Shown here piece after piece: positions 8,573 through 17,359 of a stretch of 60,997 nucleotides of DNA (the stretch's first letter is position 1; each line of letters opens with the position of its first letter). A model generated the notes under the pieces. That model did not search any database and was not told the origin of the DNA. It saw only the letters and a list, made by a program, of their open reading frames with translations. The position numbers and the translations under genes were made by a program. Source of the DNA: an uncultured Saccharofermentans sp. (lineage in GTDB: Bacteria > Bacillota > Clostridia > Saccharofermentanales > Saccharofermentanaceae); NCBI GenBank assembly GCA_905234715.1, contig CAJOJI010000008.1, positions 1-60,997 of the forward strand, written 5' to 3'.

Positions 8573-10221
8573 TGAGTAAACGCAGACCCTACATTTTTAT
8601 GACACAGGACAAGCTTATCGATCTTTGCAGATACGATATAGGCTGGATCGAGACGGTAGGCGGAAGCGATCTTGATGCATATCCCGTATCAGGTTTTGAC
8701 GTCCAGTGTGAGAATGAATATCCGATGCTCTTATCGGATCTTAAGACTGCGCTTCAGCATTTTGAGGAAGAGAAGACATCCTTCAAGGATTTCGCTTTTG
8801 ACTGGTGGTGTCCCATAACCACCTACTTCTACGAGGATCTCTGCCTCGATGAGCTTTTGGGACCCGATCCCGACAGCATTCTCGATTTCCCTCTTCCTCC
8901 TCTTCCCGAGACAGACGAAGAGATGATCATGACGATCCTCATCAAGATCGCCAGAGTGGCCGATGCATTCGATGAAGACGGCAAGTTCCCCACGGGTACG
9001 GCTTCCAACGTTCTCGGCATCCCTACCCTTTTAAATCTCATAGACAATTTCGAAGAAAACAAAGACCTTCCGCCCGAAGAACGCACCTATACAAAGGACC
9101 AGATGCTCGTATTCCTTAATCACTGGGATAACAATCTGCTTCTTTCCGATGCTTCCGAAGATGTTATCGCGCACTTCGTTGATTTCACTAATGAACTGTG
9201 CGAGAGCCATGTTTTCGAAGCGCTCAAGATAAAGGCATTTGCATGCAACGGCGGCAACAGCGCCTTCCACTGCGACTACAAGGAAGCAGTAAGGCTTCTT
9301 ACGATCCTTCTCAAGGAATTCGGTTTCGGCTATGCTGCCAACGCTTTAGGCTTCATCTATTACGACGGCAAACTCGGCACTCCTGATTACGATAAGGCAT
9401 TCGCATACTTTGCAATTGCTTCAAACTACAACGTTTCAGAGGCAAAGCTCAAGTTTGCCGACATGCTCCTTATGGGCGACGCCGGCAATCCCGACCCGAT
9501 ACTTGCCTACAACATCTATCTTCAGGTATACCACGATGCCAGGATCAGGTTCGAGACGGGCGAATACGGCGCCAATCTCCCCGAGAGCGCAATAAGGATC
9601 GCAAGGGCGCTTCGCCTCTTCCCCGACCAGAAGGTAAAAAGGCTCAAGCTCCTTCTTGAAGCAACATATTCATCCTTTGTCCGTCACCAGACGAACAAGC
9701 TTTATTCCGACCTTGAATTCTCCAGGGAGGTTCAGGCCGAGATAGACAAGGCCATAAATGAATTCACCAAGGAAGACCGCGTCAAGATCAACTCCGGATG
9801 GCAGGATCTCGGCAACGAGGACATCTCGGATGTTTTCGACGACTTCACGGGTCCTCCGTTCCCTGCTTATTACTCGGTCAACGTCAAGAAGCTCAAGAGC
9901 AAGAGATATAAGTTCACCATAAAGCGCCATTCCATCTTCCCCGGTACAGACGCGCCTTTGTCTCTGTCAGTCCAGCCGTGGCTTCTCCGCGCAGGACTCT
10001 GCGACAGACTGGATTTCTCCATTCCCGAGGAATACGGCAATGACGCTCTGGAGTATCTGGCAAAGTCAGGAGAAACAGGCACTTTCGATAAGCTCGTCGT
10101 CAGGAATGAAGCCGGAAAGAAGTCTTCCGTATTCTCATTCTTCAGGAACGGAAGCGTCGTTTTGGGATTCACAGCAGAGAAGATCTTCTTTAACAAGCCC
10201 ACGGGAAAGCACATCGGCTGA
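8572..10221 (+). CDS. Sel1-like repeat protein
   Basis: 549 residues from the ATG at 8572. An upstream TTG at 8527 would extend the frame, but the TATAAT at 8560 would then lie inside it. The centre (about residues 225-370) holds Sel1/TPR-like helical repeats, for example GYAANALGFIYYDGK, DYDKAFAYFAIASNYN and AKLKFADMLLMGDAGN. The N-terminal third is acidic with aromatic clusters (WWCPITTYFYEDL). The C-terminal part (about 430-549) is beta-rich. No signal peptide or membrane segment is seen. Sel1 repeats usually mediate protein-protein contacts; the partner is unknown. Neighbours (glmS, a lipoprotein) give no clear clue. Confidence 0.8.
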   Translation: MSKRRPYIFMTQDKLIDLCRYDIGWIETVGGSDLDAYPVSGFDVQCENEYPMLLSDLKTALQHFEEEKTSFKDFAFDWWCPITTYFYEDLCLDELLGPDPDSILDFPLPPLPETDEEMIMTILIKIARVADAFDEDGKFPTGTASNVLGIPTLLNLIDNFEENKDLPPEERTYTKDQMLVFLNHWDNNLLLSDASEDVIAHFVDFTNELCESHVFEALKIKAFACNGGNSAFHCDYKEAVRLLTILLKEFGFGYAANALGFIYYDGKLGTPDYDKAFAYFAIASNYNVSEAKLKFADMLLMGDAGNPDPILAYNIYLQVYHDARIRFETGEYGANLPESAIRIARALRLFPDQKVKRLKLLLEATYSSFVRHQTNKLYSDLEFSREVQAEIDKAINEFTKEDRVKINSGWQDLGNEDISDVFDDFTGPPFPAYYSVNVKKLKSKRYKFTIKRHSIFPGTDAPLSLSVQPWLLRAGLCDRLDFSIPEEYGNDALEYLAKSGETGTFDKLVVRNEAGKKSSVFSFFRNGSVVLGFTAEKIFFNKPTGKHIG

Positions 10222-10230
10222 TCTTACGGC

Positions 10231-10258
10231 TGGACTATCCACCGTGATGGTATATAAT
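10231..10258 (+). promoter_or_regulatory. Promoter of the lipoprotein gene
   Basis: TGGACT (10231-10236) and TATAAT (10253-10258) are 16 nt apart. The expected start is near 10265, about 30 nt before the ATG. The -10 box overlaps the left arm of the inverted repeat at 10257-10296. Confidence 0.55.
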
Positions 10259-10296
10259 TGCACGTGTTTGGAATATGTGGAATAGGAACGTGCAAT
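10257..10296. promoter_or_regulatory. Inverted repeat abutting the lipoprotein start codon
   Basis: Nine-base perfect arms ATTGCACGT (10257-10265) and ACGTGCAAT (10288-10296) end directly at the ATG at 10297 and enclose the likely ribosome site AGGAA. Because the left arm overlaps the -10 box, a DNA operator fits better than an RNA hairpin. The regulator is unknown. Confidence 0.45.
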
Positions 10297-11124
10297 ATGC
10301 TTCGCTTAAAGAATAAACAGATCAAATCCGTCATTGCGCTTGCAATCTTATCGGGCATGCTTTTAAGTGCCTGTGAATCAGCGCCTTCAGAGACACCTTC
10401 GCAGAGTACCGCCGAAGTTACCACAGAGATGACAACTGTCTCTGAGACAACCCAAGGAACAACGGTTACATCAGCAACGACAACGGCTTCGCAGACAACG
10501 GAAACTACTGAAGAGGAAACTTCAGAAGAGACTGACGATACTGAAGAAACCGAAGAGACAGAGGAGACTGAACCCTCTGTGACTTCAATAGAAAACAACA
10601 CCGATATCGGTTACGGTTCATACGGTTTCATGGTGGGCGACGTAAGATTCCATTCCCAGAACGACCTCTCGATGATGATAGTCCCTGAAGACAACACCAT
10701 CTACGACCACGGCGCCAGAAACATCAACTGCAGCTGGATCGACACTTTCTACTATGAAGATTCATTCGACATGACGGCTTTTGACGCATCAGACCGTTTC
10801 TTAAGTTTTTATAACGACGATACTTCGATCACATTCTCACCTTACAAGTCGCTCGGTTCATGGACAACTCCGAAGGGATCTGAACTTGAACTCTATACGA
10901 CCGAGATCACGATAATCACCGAGAATCTTGAGATAAGGATACTTCCCCACTATCTGAAGATGCCCGAAGAATTCAACATATCCGTTAACGGCAGAGGCTA
11001 CTATGTATCGCTCGACCAGCTCCAGATGGTTGATTTCGTCTTAAGTTCGCTTGCCGAAGAACCCGGAACGGATCCTCTTGAAGGCCTTGTCGTCGGCGGC
11101 AAAAATCATACGTATTATTTCTGA
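10297..11124 (+). CDS. Predicted lipoprotein with Thr/Glu-rich linker
   Basis: 276 residues from the ATG at 10297, chosen because it gives a proper signal sequence and an AGGAA site. An upstream in-frame ATG at 10258 would fall within the promoter. The signal peptide ends in the lipobox LLSAC, predicting lipidation and surface anchoring. A long low-complexity linker (about residues 25-105) is made of Thr, Ser and then Glu/Thr repeats. A beta-rich C-terminal domain follows (YGFMVGDVRFHS, FLSFYNDDTSITFSPYKSLG), of no family I recognise. The linker likely spaces the domain away from the membrane. It precedes the polysaccharide locus but has its own promoter. Confidence 0.8.
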   Translation: MLRLKNKQIKSVIALAILSGMLLSACESAPSETPSQSTAEVTTEMTTVSETTQGTTVTSATTTASQTTETTEEETSEETDDTEETEETEETEPSVTSIENNTDIGYGSYGFMVGDVRFHSQNDLSMMIVPEDNTIYDHGARNINCSWIDTFYYEDSFDMTAFDASDRFLSFYNDDTSITFSPYKSLGSWTTPKGSELELYTTEITIITENLEIRILPHYLKMPEEFNISVNGRGYYVSLDQLQMVDFVLSSLAEEPGTDPLEGLVVGGKNHTYYF

Positions 11125-11141
11125 TTCATTTGAAAATGCTA

Positions 11142-11150
11142 TGGTACAAT
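11142..11150 (+). promoter_or_regulatory. Extended -10 promoter of the polysaccharide plus-strand arm
   Basis: TG-G-TACAAT forms an extended -10 box with TACAAT at 11145-11150, about 60 nt before the first glycosyltransferase ATG at 11210. No clear -35 is seen, which is tolerable for extended -10 promoters. Confidence 0.4.
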
Positions 11151-11209
11151 GTTTGCGTGAGCCACGCGCGAATATATAAACAAGAAATACAGCATTAGGA
11201 AGTAACACC

Positions 11210-12289
11210 ATGATAATCTTGCACATCGCTTCGATCGATAATGATCCCTTCGCAGGCGTATGCGTTATCGTTCCGTACTATATCCGTTCCCAGAAAGAGA
11301 TTGGAAATACTGTCGCCATTTATAACGTTAAGGGCGTTGAGCTTAATGCAGTAGATTGTCAGATCCCGAATAACGATCCTTTTGACATAGATAAGATGCC
11401 GGAGCCTTTCAACAAGCCCGACCTGGTAGTTTTCCAGGAGTGCTACAGAAAGCAGTACATAAAGATCGGCAAGCAGCTCGAAAAGAGATCGATCCCGTAC
11501 ATAATCATCCCTCACGGCGAACTCGGCAAAGAAGCCCAGCAAAGCAAGCACCTCAAAAAAGTCCTTGCAAACATCGTCTTCTTCAACAGGTTCACCGATA
11601 AGGCTTTGGGCATACAGTGCCTTTCACAAAGAGAATACGACGTTACCGATTTCGGAAAGAAAAAGATAATCGCCACCAACGGCGTATCAATTCCTGAACT
11701 CAGAAAAACGTCTTTCCGCAAGACCGGTTTAAAGTTCGTCTTTGTCGGCCGTCTTGACGCATATCACAAAGGACTCGACATACTTCTCGAAGCTGTGAAG
11801 AACATTCACGACAAGATGAAGGATGCAGGCGCAACGCTTGATATCTACGGTCCTGACTACGCAGGCAGATACGCACACATCGAGAAGCTCATCGCAGAGA
11901 ACAACGTCGGCGATATCGTAACGCTTCACCCTGCGGTATCCGGAAAAGAGAAGGAGCAGATCCTTTTGGATTCCGATGTTTTCGTTCAGACTTCAAGATT
12001 TGAGGGCATGCCTCTGGGCATCCTCGAGTCATTAAGCTACGGCCTTCCCTGCCTTGTTACAAGAGGCACGACGTTGGGCGAACAGGTTGCCGGGAGCGGC
12101 AGCGGCTGGATGGCAGAGACCAATGCGGATTCCATCACCGAGCAGCTTTTGAAGGTGCTTGATGAAGCATCCACCCTGCCTGAAAAATCAGACAAGAGCA
12201 TCGAGTTCGTAAAGAACAACTATTCGTGGGACGTCATAGCAAGAAAGACCGTTGAACTTTACAGCGAACTGTCGGGGTACTCGAAATGA
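11210..12289 (+). CDS. Glycosyltransferase family 4 (group 1)
   Basis: 359 residues in a GT-B arrangement. The C-terminal half carries typical GT4 features: KFVFVGRLDAYHKGLDILL, then VFVQTSRFEGMPLGILESLS with the E-x7-E-type donor-binding segment, then a late SWDVIARKTVELY. It should transfer a sugar from a nucleotide donor in the cytosol during repeat-unit assembly; donor and acceptor cannot be read from sequence. AGGAAG precedes the ATG. It opens a plus-strand operon of five genes and overlaps the next by 4 nt (ATGA). Confidence 0.93.
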   Translation: MIILHIASIDNDPFAGVCVIVPYYIRSQKEIGNTVAIYNVKGVELNAVDCQIPNNDPFDIDKMPEPFNKPDLVVFQECYRKQYIKIGKQLEKRSIPYIIIPHGELGKEAQQSKHLKKVLANIVFFNRFTDKALGIQCLSQREYDVTDFGKKKIIATNGVSIPELRKTSFRKTGLKFVFVGRLDAYHKGLDILLEAVKNIHDKMKDAGATLDIYGPDYAGRYAHIEKLIAENNVGDIVTLHPAVSGKEKEQILLDSDVFVQTSRFEGMPLGILESLSYGLPCLVTRGTTLGEQVAGSGSGWMAETNADSITEQLLKVLDEASTLPEKSDKSIEFVKNNYSWDVIARKTVELYSELSGYSK

Positions 12290-12936
12290 CATACGAAGGA
12301 TTCAGAACAACGCTTTTGTCCTACAACAGAAAGATGTTCAGGAAAAGCAGACATAAGAAGCTCACCAACACCAACTTCACCATCATCTCGAATAACTGCT
12401 GGGGCGGCGTTATCTACGAGAGTTACGATCTTCCCAAGAACACACCCACTGCAGGTATGTTCTTCATGGCTGACGACTATATTGAATTTGTAAGCGATCT
12501 TAAGGGCAACACTTCAAGGCCTTTGGAATTCATCAAGCCCGAGGACAGTAAGTATGTTGAGGAACTCAGCAAGGATGAAAGATTCGGTTCTTACCCTATA
12601 GGCAAGCTCGGTGATGCCGAGATAAGTTTTCTACACATCCATTCACAGGAAGAAGCTAAGGACAAGTGGGAAAGAAGATGCAAGAGGATCAACTGGGATA
12701 AGCTGATCGTTAAGTTCAACGACCAGAATGGATGTCAGGAGCGTCATGTAAAAGCATTTTCCGAGCTGGACTTCGACCACAAGCTGTTCTTCACTATTAA
12801 GGACTGGCCCGTCGAAAAATGGGACGGCTACTACAAGATAAAGCAGGGTACCAAAGAAGATTTCGTCACCTTCTCGCATGAGCCGTTTGTCGGCAACAGA
12901 TATTTCGATCTGACGGCTTACATCAATAACCTCTAA
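12286..12936 (+). CDS. DUF1919 exopolysaccharide biosynthesis protein
   Basis: 216 residues. The features TIISNNCWGGVIYESYDLP, TAGMFFMADDYIEFVSDL and the late KLIVKFNDQNGC plus PVEKWDGYYK are typical of DUF1919 proteins found in capsule and exopolysaccharide loci. The biochemical role of the family is not settled. Its place between a GT4 and a polymerase supports a part in glycan assembly or modification. It overlaps the preceding gene by 4 nt and is followed after 8 nt by the polymerase. Confidence 0.85.
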   Translation: MTYEGFRTTLLSYNRKMFRKSRHKKLTNTNFTIISNNCWGGVIYESYDLPKNTPTAGMFFMADDYIEFVSDLKGNTSRPLEFIKPEDSKYVEELSKDERFGSYPIGKLGDAEISFLHIHSQEEAKDKWERRCKRINWDKLIVKFNDQNGCQERHVKAFSELDFDHKLFFTIKDWPVEKWDGYYKIKQGTKEDFVTFSHEPFVGNRYFDLTAYINNL

Positions 12937-12944
12937 AGGACAAT

Positions 12945-14150
12945 ATGCAGGAACAGGTACTGAAAAAAGAAAAGCTTTTGCTGAATGCGGATAAGTGGGA
13001 GATCAGGCCCAGTTCGTGGATACTCGCGTTCTATATTGCCCTGATGCCCGTAAGCACGGCTCTGGCAGATCTTTTCATCGGTCCATCAGTACTCACGGTT
13101 ATTGCCGGACTTTATATCCTCGTTTCCGTTGTTGAGATAATCATTGACAGAAGGATCGAGGCAAACCGCGCACTCATTCCCGTTTATGCATACTTCCTGT
13201 TCACTTTATTAAGCTCTCTTTGGAATGTATATTTCGATGCCGACTGGTATTTCGGACAGTTTGCGATAACCACTGCGATCGTGTTCTGCGTGAGCGTCAG
13301 ACGCGTATCGGATAAGGAGATAAAGCTCTTCACTGCCGCAATGTATCTCAGCATTCTCATCGCAGTCATAGGAACTCTCATGAACCTTCCGAGGCCCGGA
13401 AAGAGACTCGTCATCATACTCTCGAGCGTAATGGATCCTAACGATTTTGCATGCGGTCTTGCGATCGTATTCTCGCTCTGTCTCGTGGAGCTCATGAACA
13501 AGAGACGCATAATCCTCAACTGCCTCTGCACCGTCGCCGTACTTGCGATAGTGCTCATGTCAGGTTCAAGAGGAGCACTCCTTACAATGGGCTGCATCAT
13601 CATGGTATGGCTCTTCAACGTTAAGGGACCCATAAGACTTAAGATACTTCTTGCCGTAATCGCAATGGGCGCAGTCGTTCTCTTCTGCGCAGAAAACGGC
13701 ATCGGCCCCAAGATCCTTTACAGATTCAGCATCTCAAGACTCATTCAGGACGGCGGCGCCGGAAGAGTACATATCTGGAGAGCAGGCATTCAGAAGTTCT
13801 TCTCCTCCGATCCTCTTCACGTCCTCTTCGGTTACGGTCACGGCGGTTATGCTTATTCGGTACGTTATGTCGCGATCGGCCACGACGATGCTTATATTGC
13901 GCACAACATGTTCATCAATGCACTCATCGAGGGCGGCATCACCGGACTCAGCCTTATGGTCGCATGCTTTGCAACTCTCTACAGATATGCAGCAAAGCAC
14001 AAGAACCTTCTCGGCATCCTTGTGCTTACCGGCTTCATAGCAGAAGGCCTCACACTCGATGCACAGGTCTACAGGACATTCGCCTTTGCAGTGGCCATGG
14101 CGGTCATCTGGCGTGTTAACAGTAAGGAGAAACCGGATGAAGTCAGATAA
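12945..14150 (+). CDS. O-antigen polymerase/ligase-like membrane protein (Wzy-type)
   Basis: 401 residues with about 10-12 hydrophobic segments. It has the Wzy_C pattern: MSGSRGALLTMGCIIMVW, a large external loop with RVHIWRAGIQKFF and LFGYGHGGYAY, and HNMFINALIEGGITGL. Such proteins join lipid-linked repeat units or ligate glycans at the outer face of the membrane. The AAAGGA site sits just before the ATG. Co-location with Wzx (22422, other strand) and the Wzz-like gene (15140) supports the polymerase reading over ligase. Confidence 0.88.
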   Translation: MQEQVLKKEKLLLNADKWEIRPSSWILAFYIALMPVSTALADLFIGPSVLTVIAGLYILVSVVEIIIDRRIEANRALIPVYAYFLFTLLSSLWNVYFDADWYFGQFAITTAIVFCVSVRRVSDKEIKLFTAAMYLSILIAVIGTLMNLPRPGKRLVIILSSVMDPNDFACGLAIVFSLCLVELMNKRRIILNCLCTVAVLAIVLMSGSRGALLTMGCIIMVWLFNVKGPIRLKILLAVIAMGAVVLFCAENGIGPKILYRFSISRLIQDGGAGRVHIWRAGIQKFFSSDPLHVLFGYGHGGYAYSVRYVAIGHDDAYIAHNMFINALIEGGITGLSLMVACFATLYRYAAKHKNLLGILVLTGFIAEGLTLDAQVYRTFAFAVAMAVIWRVNSKEKPDEVR

Positions 14151-15087
14151 AGTATCAATAATCGTTCCGGTCTATAACGTCGAGAAATACCTGGATGAAT
14201 GTGTGAAGAGCATCCTCGCACAGACATATGAGAATATTGAGATCGTACTTGTTGACGACGGTTCAAAAGACACGAGCGGAGCAATGTGCGATGAGTATAA
14301 GAAAACGGATGACAGGATCGTCGTAGTTCACAAGGAAAACGGCGGTCTCTCGTCAGCAAGAAATGCCGGCATGGAAAATGCATCCGGTGACTATTACATC
14401 TTCGTCGACAGCGACGATACCATCTCACCTGACATGGCTGAAGAGATGGTCAAAAAGGCCAATGAATACGACGCCAAGATCGTCTCTTCGCTTATCTCCG
14501 AAGAGCAGGAAAAACTCGGCACGGGAGATATAAATAAGGTCACTGTCTACGATACACACGATGCGTTAAAAAGCATTTTCTCCGACGGTCTGGTCGTAAC
14601 TTCATCAAGCGGAAAGATGTATGCCGCTGAACTTTTCGAAGACATCAGGTTCCCCACTGAGATGATCTTCGAAGATTTCGCAACGATATACAAAGTCATA
14701 AGGAAAGCTCCCAAAGTCGTTGTTTTTGAGGACTGGCAGTATTTCTACAGACCTAATCCCGCAGGCATCACGGGAACGCCTTTCTATCACAGAAAGATGC
14801 AGTTCTTCGAGGTTGCGGATAAAGTCACATCAGGCATCAGCAGCGATTATTCAGACCTTGTTCCCGTTATCAGGAACAGGATCACGAGGCAGGCAATATC
14901 CTATTACAGGGATGTAGCCTCGAGCGGTTACGATGACGCAGATGATACGAAGTTCATCATCAAGACCGTGCGGAAAGGCATATGGAAATATCTCTTCTCG
15001 AGATACAAAGCAAAGAGCAAGATGTTCGGTCTTCTCATAGCGATATCACCGCCGCTTGCGCGAAAAGTCTTTGCAAAGAAATCCTAA
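14137..15087 (+). CDS. Glycosyltransferase family 2
   Basis: 316 residues from the ATG at 14137, with GGAG before it; an upstream in-frame start lies deep in the polymerase gene and is rejected. The N-terminal GT-A domain has VSIIVPVYNVEKYLDECVKS, VLVDDGSKD, NGGLSSARNAGM and YIFVDSDDTI (DxD). The C-terminal region has aromatic clusters but no clear membrane helix. It overlaps the polymerase gene by 14 nt. Cytosolic sugar transfer during repeat-unit assembly is inferred. Confidence 0.93.
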   Translation: MKSDKVSIIVPVYNVEKYLDECVKSILAQTYENIEIVLVDDGSKDTSGAMCDEYKKTDDRIVVVHKENGGLSSARNAGMENASGDYYIFVDSDDTISPDMAEEMVKKANEYDAKIVSSLISEEQEKLGTGDINKVTVYDTHDALKSIFSDGLVVTSSSGKMYAAELFEDIRFPTEMIFEDFATIYKVIRKAPKVVVFEDWQYFYRPNPAGITGTPFYHRKMQFFEVADKVTSGISSDYSDLVPVIRNRITRQAISYYRDVASSGYDDADDTKFIIKTVRKGIWKYLFSRYKAKSKMFGLLIAISPPLARKVFAKKS

Positions 15088-15139
15088 GACAAAGCGTTAT
15101 GTTATATTAAGAAACAGCAATATGGAGGCAGTCAGGAAA

Positions 15140-16522
15140 ATGAATACGTCCGACAATATAATCAACATCAATCTGAAAGAATATTTCTGGTCATTGCTCG
15201 AGCAGTGGAAATGCATACTCATTGCAGGACTGGTGTTCGCTGTTCTGGTTCCTGCCTTTCTGGCCTTCAAGAATTACAAAGAGGATCTTGATGCCAAGGC
15301 AAGCAGGGATTCTCTTTCTGCCATGAGCTACGAAGATCTTCTCAATACACTTAACGAAGGAGACAGAGAAGAAGTTCTTAATGCCGCATACCAGGCAAAA
15401 CTCATCAGAGATCAGGAAGAATACAATGCAAATTCCATCTTCGCAGGAATGAATTCTGAAAAGCTGCCTGTCCTTCACTATGCATGGACCATAGACGACT
15501 CTTATGACGTTGAGCAGATCGCTGCCGCATACGTTGCAGCACTGGGCGATTCAGAGACCGTAGACGTCGTAAGACAGGCTCTCGGTGATGAGTATAAGAA
15601 TGCTGACGACATTTACGTCAGAGAGCTCATAATCGCATCTTCAAACGGTGCAGTAGACCTCAAGATTGTTCTTCCTGAAGGCACTGATGCAGACGCTCTT
15701 AATACAGGCATCATGGCACGTCTTTTTGAGATCCACAATCAGATCGACGGAACTGCAAGAAAGCACACAGTCACATATATCGTTTCAGAAAAGCAGGACA
15801 TCGCATATGCAGAAATTGCAGGCGAACTGATCGCAAGAAACAACGATCTCGTTCTTCTTCAGGAAAACTACGATTCTCTTGTTCTCTCAATGTCTGATTA
15901 CCAGCGCAATGTGCTCAGCGTTCTTAATGCTAAAGACGCTGGAAATACCGATACATCCACACCTGCGTTCGGCTTCTCCAAAGGCAATATCGTGATCGGA
16001 TTTGCAGTAGGAATCTTCCTCTATGCTTTCATCTATCTGGTACTCATCGTATTCTCATCCAAGGTTCAGAATCCCGAACTGTTCTCAGAGACTTTCAAAA
16101 CAAGAAATCTCGGCAGAGTAAGCAGCTACAGATACAAGGGATTCTCCGCATTCGTTCACGGCAAGACAATTTATAAGATGCACCGCAAGGAAAGCATGGA
16201 CGATGCTGCCGTAAAAGCAGTAACCGATGCAGTTCTTTCAGCATGTGCAAACAAGGATCTTCACAAGGTCGGCGTTATCCTTGCAGGCGACATGAAAGCT
16301 TATTCCGCACAGTGCGATAAGGTTATAAAGAAGCTCAAGGGCTCTTCAAAGACTGATGTTGTAAAGATCGAAGGAGACCTTAATGACAGCGCTCTTGAAG
16401 GCCTTGATTCCGCAGTTATCCTTGCAGGTTCAGGCAAGTCAAAGTACCGCGAGATAAACGGCATTATGCGTCTTTGCGGATACTATAAAAAGGAAATTAT
16501 CGGCGGAATCTATTTCGACTGA
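15140..16522 (+). CDS. Wzz-like chain-length regulator with degenerate kinase-like tail
   Basis: 460 residues from the ATG at 15140 (GGAGG 11 nt before). Starts at 15122 and 15056 are possible, but the MNTSDNIININLKEYFWSLL opening is typical of Wzz/YveK N-termini. Two membrane helices flank an external region (about residues 30-49 and 290-315). The external part is helical with acidic stretches. The cytosolic tail (about 350-460) looks like a remnant of a bacterial tyrosine kinase fold: KVGVILAGDM stands where a Walker A would be but lacks GKS/T, and DSAVILAGSGKSKYREING then GGIYFD resemble the end of CpsD/YwqD proteins. It probably regulates polymer length without kinase activity. Confidence 0.8.
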   Translation: MNTSDNIININLKEYFWSLLEQWKCILIAGLVFAVLVPAFLAFKNYKEDLDAKASRDSLSAMSYEDLLNTLNEGDREEVLNAAYQAKLIRDQEEYNANSIFAGMNSEKLPVLHYAWTIDDSYDVEQIAAAYVAALGDSETVDVVRQALGDEYKNADDIYVRELIIASSNGAVDLKIVLPEGTDADALNTGIMARLFEIHNQIDGTARKHTVTYIVSEKQDIAYAEIAGELIARNNDLVLLQENYDSLVLSMSDYQRNVLSVLNAKDAGNTDTSTPAFGFSKGNIVIGFAVGIFLYAFIYLVLIVFSSKVQNPELFSETFKTRNLGRVSSYRYKGFSAFVHGKTIYKMHRKESMDDAAVKAVTDAVLSACANKDLHKVGVILAGDMKAYSAQCDKVIKKLKGSSKTDVVKIEGDLNDSALEGLDSAVILAGSGKSKYREINGIMRLCGYYKKEIIGGIYFD

Positions 16523-16530
16523 TAAGAAGC

Positions 16531-17355
16531 TTATTTCTTCTTGTGAAGCATCTTCTTGAATATCCAGCCTCTAAGGCGTCTCGGTACGAGCGCTACAAAG
16601 AACTGGATGACTATTACCGATGCATAATCAAACCATGAGATATAACCGGTCTCGTAGACCATCTTTTTGCCGGTCTTATATTTCTTGAAGTAGGCCCATC
16701 CGCCTCTTCTGTCGAACATGTCTTTTCCGATGCGCGCATACACGAGTGAATCGTCGACATTCATGCATTTCGCGCCGTTCTTCATCATGCGGCACCAGAG
16801 ATATGTATCCTCCATCAAAGGACAGGACTGGTAGTTTCCCGCATCAAGAACGGCCTTCTTTTTATACATGACGGTCATGTGATTGAAGGCATCTCTCTTC
16901 TTCTGATATTTCTTGATCTCGGCGTCAGTAACGGGAACGATCCTTTTCGCGACTATCGTATCGGGAGTGTCTTCGAACTCGTCGATATGGCTTCCCGTGA
17001 TATCGAGTTCAGGATCCTTTTCGAATTCTGCGAGCTGCTTTTCAAACCTGTCTTCCCTGCAGATGTCATCGGTATCCATGCGTGCGATTATCTCGTTGGA
17101 GCATTCTGGAACGCCAGCCTGAAGGGCAAGTCCGAGGCCCCGGTTCTTCTCCAAAGGAACTCTCTTGATAAGGCCGGGATATTCCTTCTCATACTTGTCC
17201 AGAACAGCGTAGAGCTCATCAGTAAGAGGACCGTCTTCAACGACAACCCACTCATCAGCCTTTACAGTCTGTCTTAAGAGGCTCTGGAAGCACTCCTCGA
17301 CATACCCGGGCTTCTCTTTAAAATAGAGAGACATCAGTACGCTTAATTCTGCCAT
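16531..17355 (-). CDS. Glycosyltransferase family 2
   Basis: 274 residues of GT-A type, with LSVLMSLYFKEKPGYVEEC, VVVEDGPLTDEL, NRGLGLALQAGV and RMDTDDICREDRFEKQL (DxD metal site). A hydrophobic segment near the C-terminus (WFDYASVIVIQFFVALVP) suggests membrane association. It resembles WaaE/WcaA-like transferases. It is the last gene of the minus-strand arm and meets the Wzz-like gene tail to tail with an 8-nt gap and no visible terminator. GAGGT lies 12 nt before the ATG. Confidence 0.92.
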   Translation of the reverse strand: MAELSVLMSLYFKEKPGYVEECFQSLLRQTVKADEWVVVEDGPLTDELYAVLDKYEKEYPGLIKRVPLEKNRGLGLALQAGVPECSNEIIARMDTDDICREDRFEKQLAEFEKDPELDITGSHIDEFEDTPDTIVAKRIVPVTDAEIKKYQKKRDAFNHMTVMYKKKAVLDAGNYQSCPLMEDTYLWCRMMKNGAKCMNVDDSLVYARIGKDMFDRRGGWAYFKKYKTGKKMVYETGYISWFDYASVIVIQFFVALVPRRLRGWIFKKMLHKKK

Positions 17356-17359
17356 GGTA

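Noticed and set aside
10380..10580. Short Thr/Glu-coding repeats as a possible microsatellite or CRISPR-like array
   Set aside because: Units are irregular and simply encode the low-complexity linker of the lipoprotein.
16522..16531. A terminator between the two convergent polysaccharide arms
   Set aside because: Only 8 nt separate the stop codons and no GC-rich stem with a T-tract is seen.
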